From: JBFLXR01 sp040757065
GTDB taxonomy: Bacteria; Pseudomonadota; Gammaproteobacteria; Burkholderiales; Gallionellaceae
Reading direction: 5' to 3'
DNA length: 64,000 nucleotides
NCBI GenBank assembly: GCA_040757065.1
Contig: JBFLXR010000002.1
Coordinates: forward strand, 118,286-182,285
The translations under genes were made by a program, and so were the position numbers. This document shows positions 25,601 to 35,794 of this stretch, in pieces (the first letter of the stretch is position 1; each line of letters begins with the position of its first letter). Under the pieces are notes generated by a model that searched no databases, was not told the origin of the DNA, and saw only the letters and a program-made list of their open reading frames with translations.

Positions 25601-26705
25601 CACGAGCAGACCACTGGTCGGTTGTTTCGTCGGTACGCAGAGTCTGCGAAACGTACGCCCCCTGATCCAAATCGTTGGTGTACAGGGTCTGGATGGTTTC
25701 GATACCGGCGGCTTGCAGCTTGCCAATCAGACTTTCAGTGATTTCGTCGTTCGCATTGGCAACGATTTCACCGCTGTCGGTATCCACTACGTTTTTCGCC
25801 AGCACGCGGCCGATCAGGAAGTCGTTTTCGACAGCCAGACGATCAATGCCGGCTTCATTCATTTCACGGATATGACGCACGGTAATGCGCTTATCCTTGG
25901 CGACGATGACCTTGCCAGCCTTGCCAACAATGTCAAAGCGCGCGATTTCGCCGCGCAAACGTTCCGGCACCACGGCAAACTGGATACCCTTGTCGCCCAG
26001 ATGGAAAGTATCGAACTCGAAAAAGGCTGCCAGAATTTGTTCCGGGGTGTACCCCAGCGACTTCAACAGAATCGTGACCGGCATTTTGCGACGGCGGTCG
26101 ATACGGAAGTACACATAGTCTTTGGCATCGAATTCGAAATCCAGCCAAGAGCCGCGGTAAGGAATCACGCGCGCGGAGAACAGCAGCTTGCCGGAGCTAT
26201 GCGTCTTGCCGCGGTCATGCTCGAAAAACACGCCGGGCGAACGGTGCAGCTGAGACACGATCACGCGTTCAGTGCCGTTCACGATAAACGAGCCGGTATG
26301 CGTCATGAGCGGAATTTCACCCATGTAGACTTCCTGCTCTTTCACTTCTTTGACGGTCGGCTTGGAAGCGTCTTTGTCCATCAAAGTCAAACGTACGCGG
26401 GCGCGCAACGGAGCGGCAAAAGTCAGGCCGCGTTGCTGGCATTCCTTCACATCGAACGGAGGCGTTCCCAGCATATAGCTGACAAAATCCAGACGCGCAT
26501 TCTTAGTGTGGCTTTCAATCGGGAAAATTGAATTGAAGGCGGCTTGCAAGCCTTCATTCTTGCGCTGTTCGGGCGCAGTATTCGCCTGCAGGAAAGCAGT
26601 ATAGGAATCTAATTGCGTGGACAGCAAAAACGGCACCGGCAATGCACCGACCCGCTTTGCAAAACTTTTACGGATGCGTTTTTTTTCAGTAAAAGAGTAG
26701 CTCAT
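22632..26705 (-). CDS. rpoB: DNA-directed RNA polymerase subunit beta
   Basis: The beta subunit (1357 aa) forms the main channel and the rifampicin pocket. The segment [20 protein letters not shown] followed by [10 protein letters not shown] shows a wild-type rifampicin region. [20 protein letters not shown] and the C-terminal [20 protein letters not shown] are conserved. I start at the ATG at 26705 ([15 protein letters not shown]), which has GGAG 6 nt upstream; an in-frame start 12 codons earlier adds unrelated residues. Confidence 0.98.
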   Translation of the reverse strand: MSYSFTEKKRIRKSFAKRVGALPVPFLLSTQLDSYTAFLQANTAPEQRKNEGLQAAFNSIFPIESHTKNARLDFVSYMLGTPPFDVKECQQRGLTFAAPLRARVRLTLMDKDASKPTVKEVKEQEVYMGEIPLMTHTGSFIVNGTERVIVSQLHRSPGVFFEHDRGKTHSSGKLLFSARVIPYRGSWLDFEFDAKDYVYFRIDRRRKMPVTILLKSLGYTPEQILAAFFEFDTFHLGDKGIQFAVVPERLRGEIARFDIVGKAGKVIVAKDKRITVRHIREMNEAGIDRLAVENDFLIGRVLAKNVVDTDSGEIVANANDEITESLIGKLQAAGIETIQTLYTNDLDQGAYVSQTLRTDETTDQWSARVAIYRMMRPGEPPTEEAVEALFQGLFFSEERYDLSAVGRMKFNRRIGRDELIGSGTLSNDDIVAVIKILVELRNGRGEIDDIDHLGNRRVRAVGELAENQFRAGLARVERAVKERLGQAETENLMPHDLINAKPISAAVKEFFGSSQLSQFMDQTNPLSEVTHKRRISALGPGGLTRERAGFEVRDVHPTHYGRVCPIETPEGPNIGLINSLALYARTNEYGFIETPYRKVESGSVKDDVEYLSAIEEGKFTIAQANADFDDAGHFTSDVVSARQHNEFVLAGPDKIEYMDVAPSQVVSVAASLIPFLEHDDANRALMGANMQRQAVPCLRAEKALVGTGIERTVAVDSGTAVQAWRGGRVDYVDAGRIVIRVNDDETTAGEVGVDIYNLTKYTRSNQNTNINQRPLVKVGDAIARGDVIADGASTDMGELALGQNMLVAFMPWNGYNFEDSILISERVVADDRFTSIHIEELTVVARDTKLGPEEITRDIPNLSEGQLGRLDECGIVHIGAEVGVGDVLVGKVTPKGETQLTPEEKLLRAIFGEKASDVKDTSLRVPAGISGTVIDVQVFTREGLQRDKRAQQIIDDELNRYKKDLADQMRIVEADVFARLERLLVGKTVNGGPKKLAKGSKLDKEYLAGLEHYHWFDIRVADDETATQLEQVKESLAQKRIEFDAAFELKKRKLTQGDELQAGVQKMVKVYVAVKRRLQPGDKMAGRHGNKGVVSRIVPVEDMPYMADGTPADIVLNPLGVPSRMNIGQVLEVHLGWAAKGLGKKINNMLEAQAKIAEVRGFLDKIYNHNAKVVDLDSFSDDEIIELCRNLRAGVPFATPVFDGASEEEIKYMLELADLPRSGQITLYDGRTGDAFDRPVTCGYMHVLKLHHLVDDKMHARSTGPYSLVTQQPLGGKAQFGGQRFGEMEVWALEAYGASYTLQEMLTVKSDDVAGRTKVYENIVKGDHKIDAGMPESFNVLIKEIRSLGIDVDMERH

Positions 26706-26813
26706 GATATCTCCACGACCGAGGGAAAAGACAAGGGGCAATGAGCAAATTCGCTCGCTGTCCGTTGGCTTCTACCGGATTAACGATGTACAACCTGTTT
26801 TTTACAAGCGGCA

Positions 26814-26841
26814 AAAGGCTGACGGAACTCCGTCAGCCTTT
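26814..26841 (-). terminator. Attenuator between rplL and rpoB
   Basis: aaaggctgacgg (26814-26825) and ccgtcagccttt (26830-26841) give a perfect 12-bp stem with a 4-nt loop. On the minus strand only four T residues close and follow the stem, so partial termination is likely, setting a high L7/L12 to polymerase ratio. E. coli has an attenuator at the same position. The rest of the 151-bp gap (26706-26856) shows no clear promoter. Confidence 0.75.
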
Positions 26842-26856
26842 CTACCTAATACGCAA

Positions 26857-27228
26857 TTACTTGATTTCAGCAGTTGCGCCAGCTTCGGTGAGCTGCTTAG
26901 CGATTGCGTCGGCGTCAGCCTTGGACACGCCTTCCTTAACGCTCTTCGGGGCGCCGTCAACCAGATCCTTCGCTTCCTTCAGGCCCAGACCAGTGATTGC
27001 ACGCACAACCTTAATCACGTTCACCTTATTGTCGCCAGCGGCCTTCAGGATCACGTTGAATTCGGTTTGTTCAGCAGCAGCCGGAGCAGCAGCGCCAGCA
27101 GCAGCCGGAGCGGCCATCGCAGCAGCGGACACGCCGAATTTTTCTTCGATCGCCTTCACCAGATCGTTCAGTTCCAGCACGGACATGCTGTCCAGAGCGG
27201 CCAAAAATGCGTCTTTATCGAATGCCAT
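26857..27228 (-). CDS. rplL: 50S ribosomal protein L7/L12
   Basis: L7/L12 (123 aa) forms the stalk that recruits translation GTPases. The N-terminal dimerisation part has [20 protein letters not shown], followed by an Ala/Gly/Pro hinge (about 35-52) and the globular domain with [20 protein letters not shown]. It follows rplJ by 31 bp and precedes the attenuator before rpoB. Confidence 0.99.
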   Translation of the reverse strand: MAFDKDAFLAALDSMSVLELNDLVKAIEEKFGVSAAAMAAPAAAGAAAPAAAEQTEFNVILKAAGDNKVNVIKVVRAITGLGLKEAKDLVDGAPKSVKEGVSKADADAIAKQLTEAGATAEIK

Positions 27229-27259
27229 TTTGTTCTTCCTAAATTAAGTAAATATAAAA

Positions 27260-27757
27260 TTAAGCGGCTGCGGTTTCTTTTTGCTCGGCAACAGCGCTGA
27301 CCACGCGTGCCAAACGGGAAACCGGAGATTGCATGAGACCCAGCAGTTGCGACAGCAGCACTTCCTTGGTAGGTACAGAAGCCAGCGCATTCACGCCAGC
27401 GGCATCCAACACCTTGCCATTGTAAGAACCGGCCTTCACAACCAGCTTATCGTTCGTCTTAGCGAATTCGTACACCACCTTGGCGGCTGCAACGGCGTCC
27501 GCGCTGATGCTGTACACCAGCGGGCCGACCATCTTGTCGCCCAGGGATTCGAACGGAGTGCCCTGCACCGCGCGGCGTGCCAACGTGTTCTTCAACACGC
27601 GGAAATACACCCCCGAGTTACGTGCATTTGCACGCAACTTGGTGATGTCGCCGACTTCGATGCCACGGTACTCTGCCAGAACGATGGTCTGCGCTTGCGC
27701 AACTTGTGCGCTCACTTCAGCCACTACCGCCTGTTTTTCTTGCAGATTTAGACTCAA
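27260..27757 (-). CDS. rplJ: 50S ribosomal protein L10 (TTG start)
   Basis: L10 (165 aa) anchors L7/L12 dimers on the 50S stalk. The family N-terminus [18 protein letters not shown] appears directly after a TTG at 27755-27757, which has GGAG 7 nt upstream. The open frame runs 47 codons further, but that part (Cys- and Arg-rich) is unlike L10 and overlaps the leader RNA. I therefore call a TTG start. Motifs [20 protein letters not shown] and [11 protein letters not shown] confirm the family. Confidence 0.92.
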   Translation of the reverse strand: MSLNLQEKQAVVAEVSAQVAQAQTIVLAEYRGIEVGDITKLRANARNSGVYFRVLKNTLARRAVQGTPFESLGDKMVGPLVYSISADAVAAAKVVYEFAKTNDKLVVKAGSYNGKVLDAAGVNALASVPTKEVLLSQLLGLMQSPVSRLARVVSAVAEQKETAAA

Positions 27758-27840
27758 AGTCCTTCTCCATCTTGAACCGGAACCGGCCTTGCAGCACAGT
27801 TCCACATTAACAACAGCGACCTTAAGACAGGAGAAACAAT

Positions 27841-27945
27841 ATGTCGGACTCCTGCTCGCGGGCACACCATCTACGTGGGCAGACGGGAATCCCGTCAATT
27901 AAACCTTCAGCCTTACAGCTTCGGGCGCCTACGGTCTTTGACAAT
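27841..27945 (-). promoter_or_regulatory. L10 leader (ribosomal protein autoregulation)
   Basis: The rplA-rplJ gap (27758-28020) contains on the minus strand the conserved-looking elements AAAGACCGTAGGCGCC and, about 50 nt later, CCACGTAGATGGTG, as in known L10 leaders that bind L10-(L7/L12)4. Boundaries are approximate. A further GC-rich stem (27978-28007) lies upstream, next to the rplA stop. Confidence 0.75.
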
Positions 27946-27977
27946 CTGCCTATCCTGCCAGCAGTCCAAAGCCTGAA

Positions 27978-28007
27978 GGCGGCAGAGCGTGCCCACGCCC
28001 CGCCGCC
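27978..28007 (-). other. GC-rich hairpin after rplA
   Basis: ggcggc (27978-27983) pairs with gccgcc (28002-28007) and inner gcgt (27987-27990) with acgc (27995-27998). It lies 13 bp after the rplA stop and upstream of the L10 leader. It has almost no T-run, so it may be an mRNA processing or pausing element. Confidence 0.45.
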
Positions 28008-28020
28008 GAATTTAAAACAA

Positions 28021-28716
28021 TTACGCAGCCAAGCTTGCTTGTTCGACGCGAATGCCGACGCCCATCGTGCTGGACACCGACACCTTACGCAGATATACAC
28101 CCTTGGAAGCAGCCGGCTTAGCCTTGTTCAGCGCGTCGATCAGCGCCAACAGGTTTTCGCGCAGTGCAGCAGTGTCGAAAGAAGCGCGACCGATCGTGCA
28201 TTGCACGATACCGTTCTTGTCGGTACGGTACTGCACTTGACCTGCCTTCGCATTCTTCACAGCAGTCGCCACATCCGGCGTCACGGTGCCGACCTTCGGG
28301 TTCGGCATCAAACCGCGCGGACCGAGGATCTGACCCAGTTGACCGACCACACGCATCGCGTCCGGAGAAGCGATCACCACGTCGAAATCCATGTTACCGG
28401 CCTTTATGCTTTCAGCCAGATCGTCGAAACCGACGATCTCAGCGCCAGCTGCCTTGGCTTCTTCAGCCTTTGCGCCTTGTGCGAACACCGCCACGCGCAC
28501 AGACTTGCCAGTGCCGCGCGGCAACACGACGGAACCGCGCACCAACTGGTCGGACTTACGTGCGTCCACGCCCAGATTCACGGAAACGTCGATAGATTCG
28601 TCGAACTTGGCCTTGGCAGTTTCCTTGGCCAGATTCAGCGCATCTTCCAATGCGTAAAACTTGCTGCGGTCAACCTTGGCAGCGATTTCTTTATAACGCT
28701 TCGATACCTTTGCCAT
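28021..28716 (-). CDS. rplA: 50S ribosomal protein L1
   Basis: L1 (231 aa) forms the L1 stalk that moves E-site tRNA; in E. coli it represses its own operon. Motifs are [39 protein letters not shown] and [15 protein letters not shown]. It follows rplK by 2 bp. Confidence 0.99.
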   Translation of the reverse strand: MAKVSKRYKEIAAKVDRSKFYALEDALNLAKETAKAKFDESIDVSVNLGVDARKSDQLVRGSVVLPRGTGKSVRVAVFAQGAKAEEAKAAGAEIVGFDDLAESIKAGNMDFDVVIASPDAMRVVGQLGQILGPRGLMPNPKVGTVTPDVATAVKNAKAGQVQYRTDKNGIVQCTIGRASFDTAALRENLLALIDALNKAKPAASKGVYLRKVSVSSTMGVGIRVEQASLAA

Positions 28717-28718
28717 GA

Positions 28719-29150
28719 TTAAACCCCTTCCACCGTAATACCCATGCTGCGCGCGCTACCTGCAATGGTGCGCACTGCTGCATCCATATCAGCCGCAGTC
28801 AGATCGGGCATCTTGGTCTTAGCGATTTCTTCCGCTTGCTTGCGGGTTAGGGTACCAACCTTGTCGGTATGCGGCTTGGGGCTACCCTTTTGAATGCCAG
28901 CAGCCTTCTTGATCAGAATGGTTGCGGGCGGCGTCTTCATGATAAAGGTGAAGCTCTTGTCCGCGTAGGCGGTAATCACCACCGGAATCGGCAGACCGGG
29001 TTCCACGCCCTGAGTCTGGGCATTGAACGCCTTGCAGAATTCCATGATGTTCAGGCCGCGCTGACCCAAAGCCGGGCCAATGGGGGGGCTGGGATTTGCC
29101 TTACCAGCGGGCACTTGCAGCTTGATGTAGCCGACAATTTTCTTTGCCAC
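28719..29150 (-). CDS. rplK: 50S ribosomal protein L11
   Basis: L11 (143 aa) forms the GTPase-associated centre. The proline-rich N-terminal segment [20 protein letters not shown] and the C-terminal rRNA-binding domain ([32 protein letters not shown]) are clear. It begins the L11-L1-L10-L7/L12 block, 84 bp after nusG; the gap holds a terminator-like hairpin. Confidence 0.99.
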   Translation of the reverse strand: MAKKIVGYIKLQVPAGKANPSPPIGPALGQRGLNIMEFCKAFNAQTQGVEPGLPIPVVITAYADKSFTFIMKTPPATILIKKAAGIQKGSPKPHTDKVGTLTRKQAEEIAKTKMPDLTAADMDAAVRTIAGSARSMGITVEGV

Positions 29151-29209
29151 GTTAATACTCCTTTGGTGGGTTAAGCGCTTATCCGGGCGGACAAGCTCCC
29201 CGTTAAAAC

Positions 29210-29227
29210 GACCGGCTTATGCCGGTC
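29210..29227 (-). terminator. Hairpin between nusG and rplK
   Basis: gaccggc (29210-29216) and gccggtc (29221-29227) form a 7-bp stem with a 4-nt loop. On the minus strand it is followed by GTTTTAA. The short T-run suggests weak termination or a pause rather than a full stop. No convincing promoter for rplK was found in the remaining gap. Confidence 0.5.
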
Positions 29228-29234
29228 TCCAGCT

Positions 29235-29768
29235 TCAGGCTTTCTCGACTTGCCCGAAATCCAGCTCCACGGGCGTGGAACGACCGAAAATCGTCACCGC
29301 TACCCGCAGCTTGTTCTTGTCGTAATTGACGTCCTCGACCGAACCATTGAAGTCGGTAAAAGGACCTTCCTTGACACGCACCGACTCGCCCACTTCGAAC
29401 AAAATCTTGGGACGCGGCTTTTCAACGCCAGCTTGCATTTGCTGCATGATGGCATCGACTTCCCTTTGACTGATCGGAGTCGGGCGCATACCCGAGCCAC
29501 CCAAAAATCCGGAAACCTTCGGCGTGCTCTTCACCAGATGCCAAGTGTCGTCGGTCATTTCCATTTCGACCAACACATAGCCCGGGAAGAACTTGCGCTC
29601 AGTGATACTCTTTTGACCGGACTTCAGCTCGACCACTTCCTCGACCGGCACCAGAATCTGACCGAACAAATCTTGCATACCGGCACGCGCGATGCGCTCC
29701 AGCAATGCTCGCTGCACGCTTTTCTCGAACTGCGAGTAGGTGTGAACCACATACCAACGCTTGGACAT
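29235..29768 (-). CDS. nusG: Transcription termination/antitermination factor NusG
   Basis: NusG (177 aa) binds RNA polymerase and couples it to Rho or to ribosomal S10. The NGN domain begins [20 protein letters not shown]; the KOW domain is [21 protein letters not shown] longer frame adds 20 residues that overlap secE and are not family-like, so I use the ATG at 29768, which overlaps the secE stop by one base. Confidence 0.98.
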   Translation of the reverse strand: MSKRWYVVHTYSQFEKSVQRALLERIARAGMQDLFGQILVPVEEVVELKSGQKSITERKFFPGYVLVEMEMTDDTWHLVKSTPKVSGFLGGSGMRPTPISQREVDAIMQQMQAGVEKPRPKILFEVGESVRVKEGPFTDFNGSVEDVNYDKNKLRVAVTIFGRSTPVELDFGQVEKA

Positions 29769-30115
29769 TACTCGCTCCGCCCCATTAATCTGTTCACCAC
29801 GAACAACAGGCTGGCGTCCACCATCCACAGAAACAACGCCATCGTCACCGCAAAAGCGATGACCACGCCAGTCGTCTGCATGGTTTCTTTACGCGACGGC
29901 CAAGCAACGCGCTTAGCCTCAGCCACGGATTCCTTGGTAAAGCCGAACAAACGCTTGCCGGATTCGGTGGTATAGACCACCCCGCCAGCCAACAGCAGAC
30001 CAACCAAAACCGAGGCGAGCTTTACCACTGCCGCACTTTCGTGCAAAGCATAAAAGCCAGCAATACCTGCTGCCACCAGCAGGAACGCCACCCCTAGTTT
30101 AATCTTATCCGCCAT
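29768..30115 (-). CDS. secE: Protein translocase subunit SecE
   Basis: SecE (115 aa) clamps SecY in the inner membrane. Three hydrophobic segments are visible (about 8-24, 29-48, 84-103), the long proteobacterial form. The conserved cytoplasmic motif is [20 protein letters not shown]. It lies between tRNA-Trp and nusG, the usual order, and its stop overlaps the nusG ATG. Confidence 0.97.
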   Translation of the reverse strand: MADKIKLGVAFLLVAAGIAGFYALHESAAVVKLASVLVGLLLAGGVVYTTESGKRLFGFTKESVAEAKRVAWPSRKETMQTTGVVIAFAVTMALFLWMVDASLLFVVNRLMGRSE

Positions 30116-30141
30116 TATGCGCTTTATCCGTGTTACTTATT

Positions 30142-30217
30142 TGGCAGGCCAGGAGGGTCTCGAACCCCCAACCCTCGGTTTTGGAGACCGATACTCTACC
30201 AATTGAGCTACTGGCCT
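30142..30217 (-). tRNA. trpT: tRNA-Trp (anticodon CCA)
   Basis: A 76-nt cloverleaf with acceptor AGGCCAG/CTGGCCT, D arm GCTC-AATTGGTA-GAGT, anticodon loop CTCCAAA and T arm GGGGG-TTCGAGA-CCCTC. The 3' CCA is encoded. It lies between tuf copy 2 and secE, so it is probably processed from the same transcript. Confidence 0.97.
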
Positions 30218-30238
30218 ATAAACCCTTCAACGAAAACA

Positions 30239-30261
30239 GCGGAGCAGCTTTGCCGCCCCGC
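30239..30261 (-). terminator. Hairpin between tuf copy 2 and tRNA-Trp
   Basis: gcggagcagc (30239-30248) and gccgccccgc (30252-30261) pair over 10 positions with two G-U pairs and a 3-nt loop. On the minus strand TGTTTTC follows. It may be an attenuator separating tuf from tRNA-Trp-secE-nusG. Confidence 0.5.
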
Positions 30262-30276
30262 CGTCATCAGCATCGA

Positions 30277-31467
30277 TTACTCGATAATTTTAGCAACCAC
30301 ACCTGCACCAACGGTACGACCGCCTTCGCGAATCGCGAAGCGCAGACCGTCTTCCATCGCGATCGGAGCGATCAGGTTCACGGTCACGGATACGTTGTCG
30401 CCAGGCATCACCATTTCGGTGCCGGCCGGCAGTTCGATCGCACCGGTTACGTCAGTGGTGCGGAAGTAGAACTGAGGACGGTAGCCTTGGAAGAACGGGG
30501 TATGACGGCCGCCTTCGTCTTTGCTCAGTACGTACACTTCTGCGGTGAACTTGGTGTGCGGCTTGATGGAGCCTGGCTTGGCCAGAACTTGACCGCGCTC
30601 AACTTCTTCACGCTTGGTGCCGCGCAGCAGTACGCCAACGTTGTCACCTGCCTGACCTTGGTCCAGCAGCTTGCGGAACATTTCCACGCCGGTACAGGTG
30701 GTCTTCAGGGTGGGCTTGATACCAACGATTTCGATTTCGTCGCCAACTTTGACGATGCCGCGTTCGATACGGCCAGTCACCACGGTACCACGACCAGAGA
30801 TGGAGAATACGTCTTCCACCGGCATAATGAATGCGCCGTCGATTGCGCGTTCCGGGGTGGGGATGTAGGAGTCGAGTGCGTCAGCCAGACGGAAGATGGC
30901 GGCTTCGCCCAGGTCGCCTTGGTCGCCTTCAACAGCCTTCAGTGCGGAACCCTTGATGATGGGGATGTCGTCGCCCGGGAAGTCGTACTTGGAGAGCAGT
31001 TCGCGCACTTCCATTTCGACCAGTTCCAGCAGTTCTTCGTCGTCAACCATGTCGCATTTGTTCAGGAAGACGATGATGTAGGGCACGCCCACTTGGCGGG
31101 CCAACAGGATGTGTTCGCGGGTTTGCGGCATGGGGCCGTCAGCTGCGGACACAACCAGAATCGCGCCGTCCATCTGCGCAGCGCCGGTAATCATGTTCTT
31201 AACGTAGTCGGCGTGGCCCGGGCAGTCAACGTGTGCGTAGTGACGGGTCGCGGTTTCGTATTCAACGTGAGCGGTGTTAATGGTAATGCCGCGCGCCTTT
31301 TCTTCCGGCGCTGCGTCGATTTGGTCGTAGGCCTTGGCTTCGCCGCCGAATTTCTTGGACAGAACGGTGGTGATCGCCGCGGTCAGCGTGGTCTTGCCAT
31401 GGTCAACGTGACCAATCGTTCCTACGTTTACGTGCGGTTTCGTACGCTCAAATTTGCTCTTTGCCAT
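30277..31467 (-). CDS. tuf: Elongation factor Tu (copy 2, tRNA-tufB operon)
   Basis: The second EF-Tu gene (396 aa) encodes a protein identical to the copy at 14042-15232, with P-loop GHVDHGKT and G4 NKCD. It lies 47 bp after tRNA-Thr in a tRNA-tufB arrangement known from many bacteria. DNA identity to copy 1 stops about four bases outside the ORF at each end. The two copies are direct repeats 16,235 bp apart. Confidence 0.99.
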   Translation of the reverse strand: MAKSKFERTKPHVNVGTIGHVDHGKTTLTAAITTVLSKKFGGEAKAYDQIDAAPEEKARGITINTAHVEYETATRHYAHVDCPGHADYVKNMITGAAQMDGAILVVSAADGPMPQTREHILLARQVGVPYIIVFLNKCDMVDDEELLELVEMEVRELLSKYDFPGDDIPIIKGSALKAVEGDQGDLGEAAIFRLADALDSYIPTPERAIDGAFIMPVEDVFSISGRGTVVTGRIERGIVKVGDEIEIVGIKPTLKTTCTGVEMFRKLLDQGQAGDNVGVLLRGTKREEVERGQVLAKPGSIKPHTKFTAEVYVLSKDEGGRHTPFFQGYRPQFYFRTTDVTGAIELPAGTEMVMPGDNVSVTVNLIAPIAMEDGLRFAIREGGRTVGAGVVAKIIE

Positions 31468-31514
31468 GACTTTTCCTCAAATCGAACCAAATTAACGAAA
31501 GAACCCCAAAAAAC

Positions 31515-31589
31515 TGGTGCCCATGGGCAGGATTGAACTGCCGACCTCTCCCTTACCAAGGGAGTGCTCTGCCACTGAGCTACATGGGC
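31515..31589 (-). tRNA. tRNA-Thr (anticodon GGT)
   Basis: A 75-nt tRNA with acceptor GCCCATG/CATGGGC, anticodon stem CTCCC/GGGAG, loop TTGGTAA, T arm GCAG-TTCAATC-CTGC and an encoded CCA. It reads ACC and, by wobble, ACT codons. It precedes tuf copy 2. Confidence 0.97.
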
Positions 31590-31597
31590 CTACATAC

Positions 31598-31671
31598 TGG
31601 AGCGGGTGAAGGGAATCGAACCCTCGTCGTAAGCTTGGAAGGCTTCTGCTCTACCATTGAGCTACACCCGC
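31598..31671 (-). tRNA. tRNA-Gly (anticodon TCC)
   Basis: A 74-nt tRNA with acceptor GCGGGTG/CACCCGC, anticodon loop TTCCAAG, T arm GAGGG-TTCGATT-CCCTT and an encoded CCA. It reads GGA and GGG. It lies 8 bp before tRNA-Thr. Confidence 0.97.
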
Positions 31672-31728
31672 ACGCCTCTCGACAAAACCAATATCAACTC
31701 CGAGACACCGGCCCAGTCAAACTAAAAC

Positions 31729-31814
<86 letters not shown>

Positions 31815-31827
31815 AAAAGAGCGCGCA

Positions 31828-31856
31828 ATTATCCGGTCATTCTCGACATTTGTCAA
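31828..31856 (-). promoter_or_regulatory. Promoter of the tRNA-tufB operon
   Basis: Minus strand: consensus -35 TTGACA (31851-31856), 17-bp spacer, -10 GATAAT (31828-31833), then tgcgcgctc, a GC-rich discriminator typical of stringently controlled stable-RNA promoters. The predicted start is within about 10 bases of the tRNA-Tyr 5' end. The other bases of the 92-bp gap to hisD hold only a weak AT-rich hairpin. Confidence 0.85.
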
Positions 31857-31906
31857 AGGGGTTTTGCGTTTTATTGCAAAAAACGCGCTACACCGATGAA
31901 AATATC

Positions 31907-33202
31907 TTATGAACGGCGGTAGAGCGCGGACTGAGCGTGCGCTTGCAAGCCTTCGCCGAAGGCCAGTTCAGCCGCAATTCCACCCAAAAGTTGCGCCCCC
32001 TGCGCAGAAACCTGAATCAGACTGCTGCGCTTTTGGAAGTCATACACCCCCAGCGGCGAGGAAAAGCGCGCTGTACCGGAAGTCGGCAACACGTGGTTCG
32101 GCCCGGCACAATAGTCACCGAGCGACTCAGAGGTGTAGCGTCCCATAAAAATCGCCCCGGCGTGTTTCAGTTTCGGCAACCACGCAGCCGGATCTTCTAC
32201 CGACAACTCCAAGTGCTCCGGCGCTATCCGGTTGCTAATCACGCAAGCCTCTTCCATATCGGCAACATGGATCAAAGCCCCGCGATTCTCCAGCGCTGTA
32301 CGAATAATGTCGCGACGCGGCATTTGCTCCAGCAGACGGTCGGCACTTTGTGCCACGGCTTCAATGAAAGCCGCGTCCGGCGAAACCAGAATCGCCTGCG
32401 CCAATTCGTCGTGCTCGGCCTGCGAGAACAAGTCCATTGCCACCCAGTCCGGGTTGGTGCCGCCGTCGCACACCACCAGAATTTCCGACGGCCCCGCCAC
32501 CATGTCGATACCGACTACGCCGAACACGCGACGCTTGGCCGACGCCACGTAGGCATTGCCGGGGCCGACAATCTTATCCACGCGCGGAATGGTCGCCGTA
32601 CCATAGGCCAGCGCCGCCACGGCCTGCGCACCGCCGACAGTAAAGACGCGATCCACGCCGCACAGATAAGCTGCCGCCAGAACCAGCGGATTTTTTACAC
32701 CGTCCGGGGTAGGCACCACCATAATCAGTTCCGCCACACCCGCCACCTTGGCGGGCAGTGCATTCATCAGCACGGACGAAGGATAAGCCGCCTTGCCTCC
32801 CGGCACATAAAGCCCGACGCGATCCAGCGGCGTCACCTGCTGACCAAGCATAGTGCCATCCGCCTCGGTATAGTTCCAAGACTCCATGCGCTGCTTTTCG
32901 TGGTAAGCATTCACTCGCTGCGCTGCCTCCTTTAAGGCTTCGCGCTGCGCATCCGGCAAGCCGTCGAATGCCTCACGCAACACGCTTTGGGGCAACTCCA
33001 GTCCCGCCGCATCCTGCACATTCAGCCGATCGAAACGCTGTGTGTATTCCAGCACGGCCGCGTCACCGCGCGCTTTGACATCCGCCAAAATCGCAGCGAC
33101 TGTCGACTCGAGCTTTTCATCGGCAGTCGCCTCGAATGCCAGCAATTGATCAAGTTGCGCCGCAAAATCCGCTTGCGCGGTCGAGAGTCGTTGTATCTTC
33201 AT
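31907..33202 (-). CDS. hisD: Histidinol dehydrogenase
   Basis: HisD (431 aa) oxidises L-histidinol to histidine in two NAD-dependent steps with a zinc ion. Conserved segments are [49 protein letters not shown] and [10 protein letters not shown] (zinc and catalytic region), then [17 protein letters not shown]. Its ATG overlaps the hisG stop (ATGA). It is the last gene of ibaG-murA-hisG-hisD. Confidence 0.99.
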   Translation of the reverse strand: MKIQRLSTAQADFAAQLDQLLAFEATADEKLESTVAAILADVKARGDAAVLEYTQRFDRLNVQDAAGLELPQSVLREAFDGLPDAQREALKEAAQRVNAYHEKQRMESWNYTEADGTMLGQQVTPLDRVGLYVPGGKAAYPSSVLMNALPAKVAGVAELIMVVPTPDGVKNPLVLAAAYLCGVDRVFTVGGAQAVAALAYGTATIPRVDKIVGPGNAYVASAKRRVFGVVGIDMVAGPSEILVVCDGGTNPDWVAMDLFSQAEHDELAQAILVSPDAAFIEAVAQSADRLLEQMPRRDIIRTALENRGALIHVADMEEACVISNRIAPEHLELSVEDPAAWLPKLKHAGAIFMGRYTSESLGDYCAGPNHVLPTSGTARFSSPLGVYDFQKRSSLIQVSAQGAQLLGGIAAELAFGEGLQAHAQSALYRRS

Positions 33203-33837
33203 GCTTGCACCGCCTGTTTGAATGCATCCAGCATTGGCTGAATGTCTGCACGTTTAAGTTTGAGTGATGCCTGATTCACCACCAGACGCGACGAAATCTG
33301 ACTGATTTCTTCCACTGCACGCAAGTTGTTAGCCTTCAGCGTGCCCCCGCTACTGACCAGATCGACAATCGCATCGGACAATCCGACCAGAGGCGCCAAC
33401 TCCATTGAGCCGTACAATTTAATCAAATCGACATGCACGCCTTTTGAGGCGAAATGCTCGCGCGCGGCTTGCACGTATTTGGTCGCCACGCGCAAACGCG
33501 CACCTTGCCGCACCGCCGACTCATAGTCGAAATCACTGCGCACCGCCACCATCATGCGGCATTTCGCGATATTCAGGTCCAGCGGCTGGTACAAACCAGC
33601 ACCGCCGTGCTCGTTCAACACATCTTTACCCGCCACGCCTATATCGGCCGCACCGTATTGCACATAGGTCGGCACATCGGTCGCACGCACGATAATCAGG
33701 CGCACATCGTCGCGGTTGGTCGGCAAAATCAGTTTGCGCGAAGACTCCGGCGCTTCCAGCGGGGTAATACCCGCTGCCTGCAACAGCGGCAAGGTTTCTT
33801 CAAAAATACGCCCTTTGGATAAGGCTATGGTAATCAT
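33199..33837 (-). CDS. hisG: ATP phosphoribosyltransferase, short form
   Basis: HisG (212 aa) starts histidine synthesis by joining ATP and PRPP. Motifs are [38 protein letters not shown] and [19 protein letters not shown]. The length marks the short form, which lacks the regulatory C-terminal domain and normally needs HisZ; hisZ is not in the window. A GTG at 33852 would add five residues; I prefer the ATG at 33837 as the family start. Confidence 0.97.
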   Translation of the reverse strand: MITIALSKGRIFEETLPLLQAAGITPLEAPESSRKLILPTNRDDVRLIIVRATDVPTYVQYGAADIGVAGKDVLNEHGGAGLYQPLDLNIAKCRMMVAVRSDFDYESAVRQGARLRVATKYVQAAREHFASKGVHVDLIKLYGSMELAPLVGLSDAIVDLVSSGGTLKANNLRAVEEISQISSRLVVNQASLKLKRADIQPMLDAFKQAVQA

Positions 33838-33852
33838 ATTGTTGTATTCCAC

Positions 33853-35106
<1,254 letters not shown>

Positions 35107-35352
35107 TTAACTCGTTTGCCCTTGCCACTCTTGCGGCGTAAATGTTTTGATCGATAGCGCATGAATAACTTCATCGCGCATGCTATCTCCCAGCGCCTGA
35201 AAAACGCGCTGATGACGCAGCACCCGGCTCATACCGCTGAACTCTTCGCTGACCACGACTGCTTCGAAATGCCGCCCGTCGCCCTCTACCGCAACATGCT
35301 GCGTCTGCATGCCGCGCATAATATCTTGCCGGATACTTTCAACAGCCACCAC
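35107..35352 (-). CDS. ibaG: BolA/IbaG family iron-sulfur metabolism protein
   Basis: A BolA-like protein (81 aa). Members bind [2Fe-2S] with monothiol glutaredoxins and affect cell envelope or iron homeostasis. Seen: VEGDGRHFEAVVVSEEFSG, RVLRHQRVFQALGDSM and HALSIKTFTPQEW, with the conserved histidines. It appears to start at GTG (35350-35352) with GAGG 7 nt upstream. Location beside murA and mla genes is the IbaG context. Confidence 0.93.
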   Translation of the reverse strand: MVAVESIRQDIMRGMQTQHVAVEGDGRHFEAVVVSEEFSGMSRVLRHQRVFQALGDSMRDEVIHALSIKTFTPQEWQGQTS

Positions 35353-35383
35353 AGTTTCACCTCACCCGACTGAAAATCCCGCA

Positions 35384-35412
35384 ACAATAATGCGTCGCCG
35401 CAACAGATTCAA
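35384..35412 (-). promoter_or_regulatory. Possible promoter of ibaG-murA-hisG-hisD
   Basis: Minus strand: -35 TTGAAT (35407-35412), 17-bp spacer, -10-like TATTGT (35384-35389), about 30 bp before ibaG and after the mla terminator. The -10 is a four-of-six match, so this is tentative. Confidence 0.45.
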
Positions 35413-35460
35413 GCCCGCTTTTCCCGGCACACGCATTTCTAAAGACGTTATTTTACCCTG

Positions 35461-35489
35461 AAAACAAAAGGGCACCCGTCGGGTGCCCT
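35461..35489 (-). terminator. Rho-independent terminator of the mla operon
   Basis: agggcaccc (35469-35477) and gggtgccct (35481-35489) form a 9-bp stem with a 3-nt loop. On the minus strand TTTTGTTTT follows (35461-35469). It lies 21 bp after the mlaB stop and separates mlaFEDCB from ibaG-murA-hisGD. Confidence 0.9.
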
Positions 35490-35510
35490 GCAAATTTTAA
35501 TCAGACTAGC

Positions 35511-35792
35511 TTAATTGACCGTTGCTTCCACCAGCGGCAACATCGCATCCACCCCATACATCTCCGCCAAACTCGACAAATTCTGGGGCACATGCTCGAA
35601 GCGCAATGTATATTTTTTTCGGCTGGCCTCGCGCAACCAAGCCAGCATTAAGCCGATCCCGGCCGAATCGACCGCCTTGACGGCTTGCATGTCGATCACG
35701 TATTCCGGCGCACCATCCAGCACAAATTCTCTGCGCAAACGTGCCACGGTTTCCATGGTCAAATCGCCGGCCAGCGTAATCCTTTCGGCCAT
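35511..35792 (-). CDS. mlaB: STAS-domain protein MlaB
   Basis: MlaB (93 aa) is a small cytoplasmic STAS protein that binds the ATPase MlaF and stabilises the MlaFEDB transporter. The sequence shows the STAS core VIDMQAVKAVDSAGIGLMLA, with the conserved serine, in residues 32-51. It is 2 bp after mlaC and is the last gene before the terminator. Confidence 0.93.
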   Translation of the reverse strand: MAERITLAGDLTMETVARLRREFVLDGAPEYVIDMQAVKAVDSAGIGLMLAWLREASRKKYTLRFEHVPQNLSSLAEMYGVDAMLPLVEATVN

Positions 35793-35794
35793 GG

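Noticed and set aside
26706..26741. An extended N-terminus of rpoB (12 extra residues)
   Set aside because: The extra part would cover the ribosome binding site of the ATG at 26705, and RpoB begins at [15 protein letters not shown] in relatives.
27758..27898. A 212-aa version of L10
   Set aside because: The added 47 residues are unlike L10 and are encoded by the L10 leader region.
30277..31467. The second tuf gene as an assembly duplication
   Set aside because: The flanks differ completely (tRNA-Thr and tRNA-Trp against fusA and rpsJ), the tRNA-tufB arrangement is known in many bacteria, and at least one base differs between the copies.
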